Below, piece by piece: positions 62,206 to 64,000 of a stretch of DNA of 64,000 bases (positions are counted from its first letter, which is position 1; every line of letters starts with the position of its first letter). The stretch lies in assembly GCF_028640845.1 (NCBI RefSeq), contig NC_080543.1:5572959-5636958 (forward strand), read 5' to 3'. The notes under the pieces are model-generated. The model was not told where the DNA came from, searched no databases, and saw nothing but the letters and a program-made list of their open reading frames with translations. The position numbers and the translations under genes are program-made. The DNA comes from Ahaetulla prasina. Lineage: Eukaryota; Chordata; Lepidosauria; Squamata; Colubridae.

Positions 62206-64000
62206 AGAGAAGAGAAAAGAAGAAAAGAAGAGAATACAGAATGGAATGGAATGGAACGGAACGGAACAGAACAGAATAGAATAGAATAGGGATACAGAAT
62301 GGAATGGAATGGAATACGGAATGGAATAGAAACAGAATAGAATAGAATAGAATAGAATAGAATAGAATAGAATAGAATAGAATAGAATAGAATAGAAGAG
62401 AGAATGGAATGGAATGGAATAGAATAGAAACAGAATAGAATAGAACAGAATAGAATAGAACAGAATAGAATAGAATAGAGAATGGAATAGAATAGAATAG
62501 AATAGAATAGGAGAATGGAACGGAATGGAATAGAATAGAATAGAATAGAATAGAATAGAATAGAATAGAATAGAATAGGAATACAGAATGGAATGGAATG
62601 GAATAGAATAGAAACGAAACAGAACAGAACAGAATAGAGAATGGAATGGAATAGAATAGAATAGAATAGAATAGAATGGAATGGAATAGAATAGAATAGA
62701 AACAGAATAGAATAGAATAGAATAGAATAGAATAGAATAGAATAGAATAGAATAGAATAGAATAGAATAGAATAGAATAGAATAGAAGAGAGAATGGAAT
62801 GGAATGGAATAGAATAGAAACAGAATAGAATAGAACAGAATAGAATAGAACAGAATAGAATAGAATAGAGAATGGAATAGAATAGAATAGAATAGAATAG
62901 GAGAATGGAATGAATAGAATAGAAACAGAATAGAATAGAATAGAATAGAATAGAATAGAATAGAATAGAATAGGAATACAGAATGGAATGGAATGGAATG
63001 GAATGGAATAGAAACAGAACAGAACAGAATAGAATAGAGAATGGAATAGAATAGAATAGAATAGAATAGAAAGGAATACAGAATGGAATGGAATGGAATG
63101 GAATGGAATGGAATAGAATAGAATAGAATAGAATAGAATAGAATAGAATAGAATAGAGAATGGAATGGAATGGAATGGAATGGAATGGAATAGAAACAGA
63201 ACAGAACAGAATAGAATAGAGAATGGAATAGAATAGAATAGAATAGAATAGAATAGAATAGAATAGAATAGAATAGAATAGGAATACAGAATGGAATGGA
63301 ATGGAATGGAATGGAATGGAATGGAATGGAATAGAATAGAATAGAATAGGAATACAGAATGGAATGGAATAGAATAGAATAGAATAGAATAGAATAGAGA
63401 ATGGAATGGAATGGAATGGAATAGAATAGAATAAAATGGAATAGAGAATGGAATGGAATGGAATAGAATAAAATGGAATAGAGAATGGAATAGAATAGAA
63501 GAGAGAATGGAATGGAATGGAATAGAATAGAAACAGAATAGAATAGAATAGAACAGAATAGAATAGAATAGAGAATGGAATAGAATAGAATAGAATAGGA
63601 GAATGGAACGGAATGGAATAGAATAGAATAGAATAGAATAGGAATACAGAATGGAATGGAATGGAATGGAATAGAATAGAATAGAATAGAATAGAATAGA
63701 GAATGGAATGGAATGGAATAGAATAGAATAGAATAGAATAGAATAGAATAGAATAGAAACAGAACAGAATAGAGAATGGAATAGAATAGAATAGAATAGA
63801 ATAGAAACAGAACAGAACAGAACAGAATAGAGAATGGAATAGAATAGAATAGAATAGAATAGAATAGAATAGAATAGAAACAGAACAGAACAGAATAGAG
63901 AATGGAATGGAATGGAATGGAATGGAATAGAATAGAATAGAATAGAATAGAATAGAATAGAATAGAATAGAATAGAATAGAATATAGAATATAGAATATA
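62206..64000. repeat. GAATA/GAATG pentanucleotide array, open at window end
   Basis: About 1.8 kb of GAATA, GAATG and GAACA pentamers with AGAGAATGG and GGAATACAGAATGG interruptions that recur in similar order (for example 62400-62600 and 62795-62960). It continues to the last base and lies within AQP11 intron 2. Confidence 0.97.

Larger units (their letters stand above)
60849..64000 (+). other. AQP11: AQP11 intron 2, incomplete
   Basis: The intron starts with GTGAGC and is open at the window end. It contains a LINE-B 3' end, a squamate SINE, an M-MITE and a 1.8-kb pentanucleotide array. No third exon was recognised up to 64000. Confidence 0.8.

Overview
The window is eukaryotic genomic DNA from a squamate reptile, most probably a snake. 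It shows 5'-truncated CR1/L2-type LINEs, squamate tRNA-derived SINEs, many short hAT-like and MITE-like elements, kilobase-scale microsatellites, a GATA/GACA (Bkm-type) block, and LINE 3' ends running directly into (GAATA)n/(TTCTA)n repeats. The last is a pattern I associate with snake genomes. The species call is inference from these repeats; no marker gene fixes it.

Only one protein-coding gene can be supported. It is an AQP11-like superaquaporin on the + strand: coding exon 1 at 53349-53946 (199 codons plus one base), intron 1 of 6785 bp, and exon 2 at 60732-60848 (39 codons, phase 1 at both ends). The last coding exon is not found before the window ends inside intron 2. A pyrimidine tract ending in CAG lies 2 bp before the ATG, so the 5' UTR is probably spliced. 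GC-rich DNA at 47.85-48.74 kb is a candidate upstream promoter or first exon. A second CpG-dense block at 18.07-18.96 kb, with TATA, CCAAT and good minus-strand splice donors, looks like the promoter of another gene whose body I cannot see.

Names used below. LINE-A: L2/CR1-group element ending in (TTCTA)n. LINE-B: L2/CR1-group element with the RT ORF at 24.97-26.61 kb. LINE-C: another CR1/L3-like or Jockey-group element. CR1: classical reptile CR1 3' ends. SINE-S: Sauria-type tRNA SINE. SINE-V: tRNA-type SINE with a 62-bp unit amplified in tandem. M-MITE: roughly 395-bp element with termini near CAGGTAGTCCTCGACTTA. Fold: short hairpin element starting CAGGGGTCTCCAA with 8-bp target duplications. 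hAT-N: element starting CAGTGGTGGGATTC with 8-bp target duplications.

Layout. 0-9 kb: duplicated SINE-V/M-MITE block, inverted polypyrimidine/polypurine arrays, three-level nested transposons and an LTR-like segment. 9-11 kb: 1.9-kb purine array inside a Fold element. 11.3-14.8 kb: 1.75-kb tandem duplication. 15-18 kb: AT-rich DNA and a TCTC/TCTG array. 18-19 kb: CpG block. 19-22 kb: LINE-A and pentanucleotide arrays. 23.8-27.3 kb: SINE-V and LINE-B inside an M-MITE. 28-32 kb: LINE-C, Bkm-like block, nested hAT/SINE/L1. 33-35.4 kb: two minisatellites. 36-46 kb: mixed LINE, CR1, hAT and SINE-V copies. 47-53.2 kb: pentanucleotide array, GC-rich block, dimeric minisatellite, amplified M-MITE end, and a 375-bp duplication ending near exon 1. 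53.3-64 kb: AQP11 exons with repeat-filled introns. Most long open frames in this window are read-through of simple repeats and are not genes. No bacterial-type system, CRISPR array, rRNA or functional tRNA gene was found.
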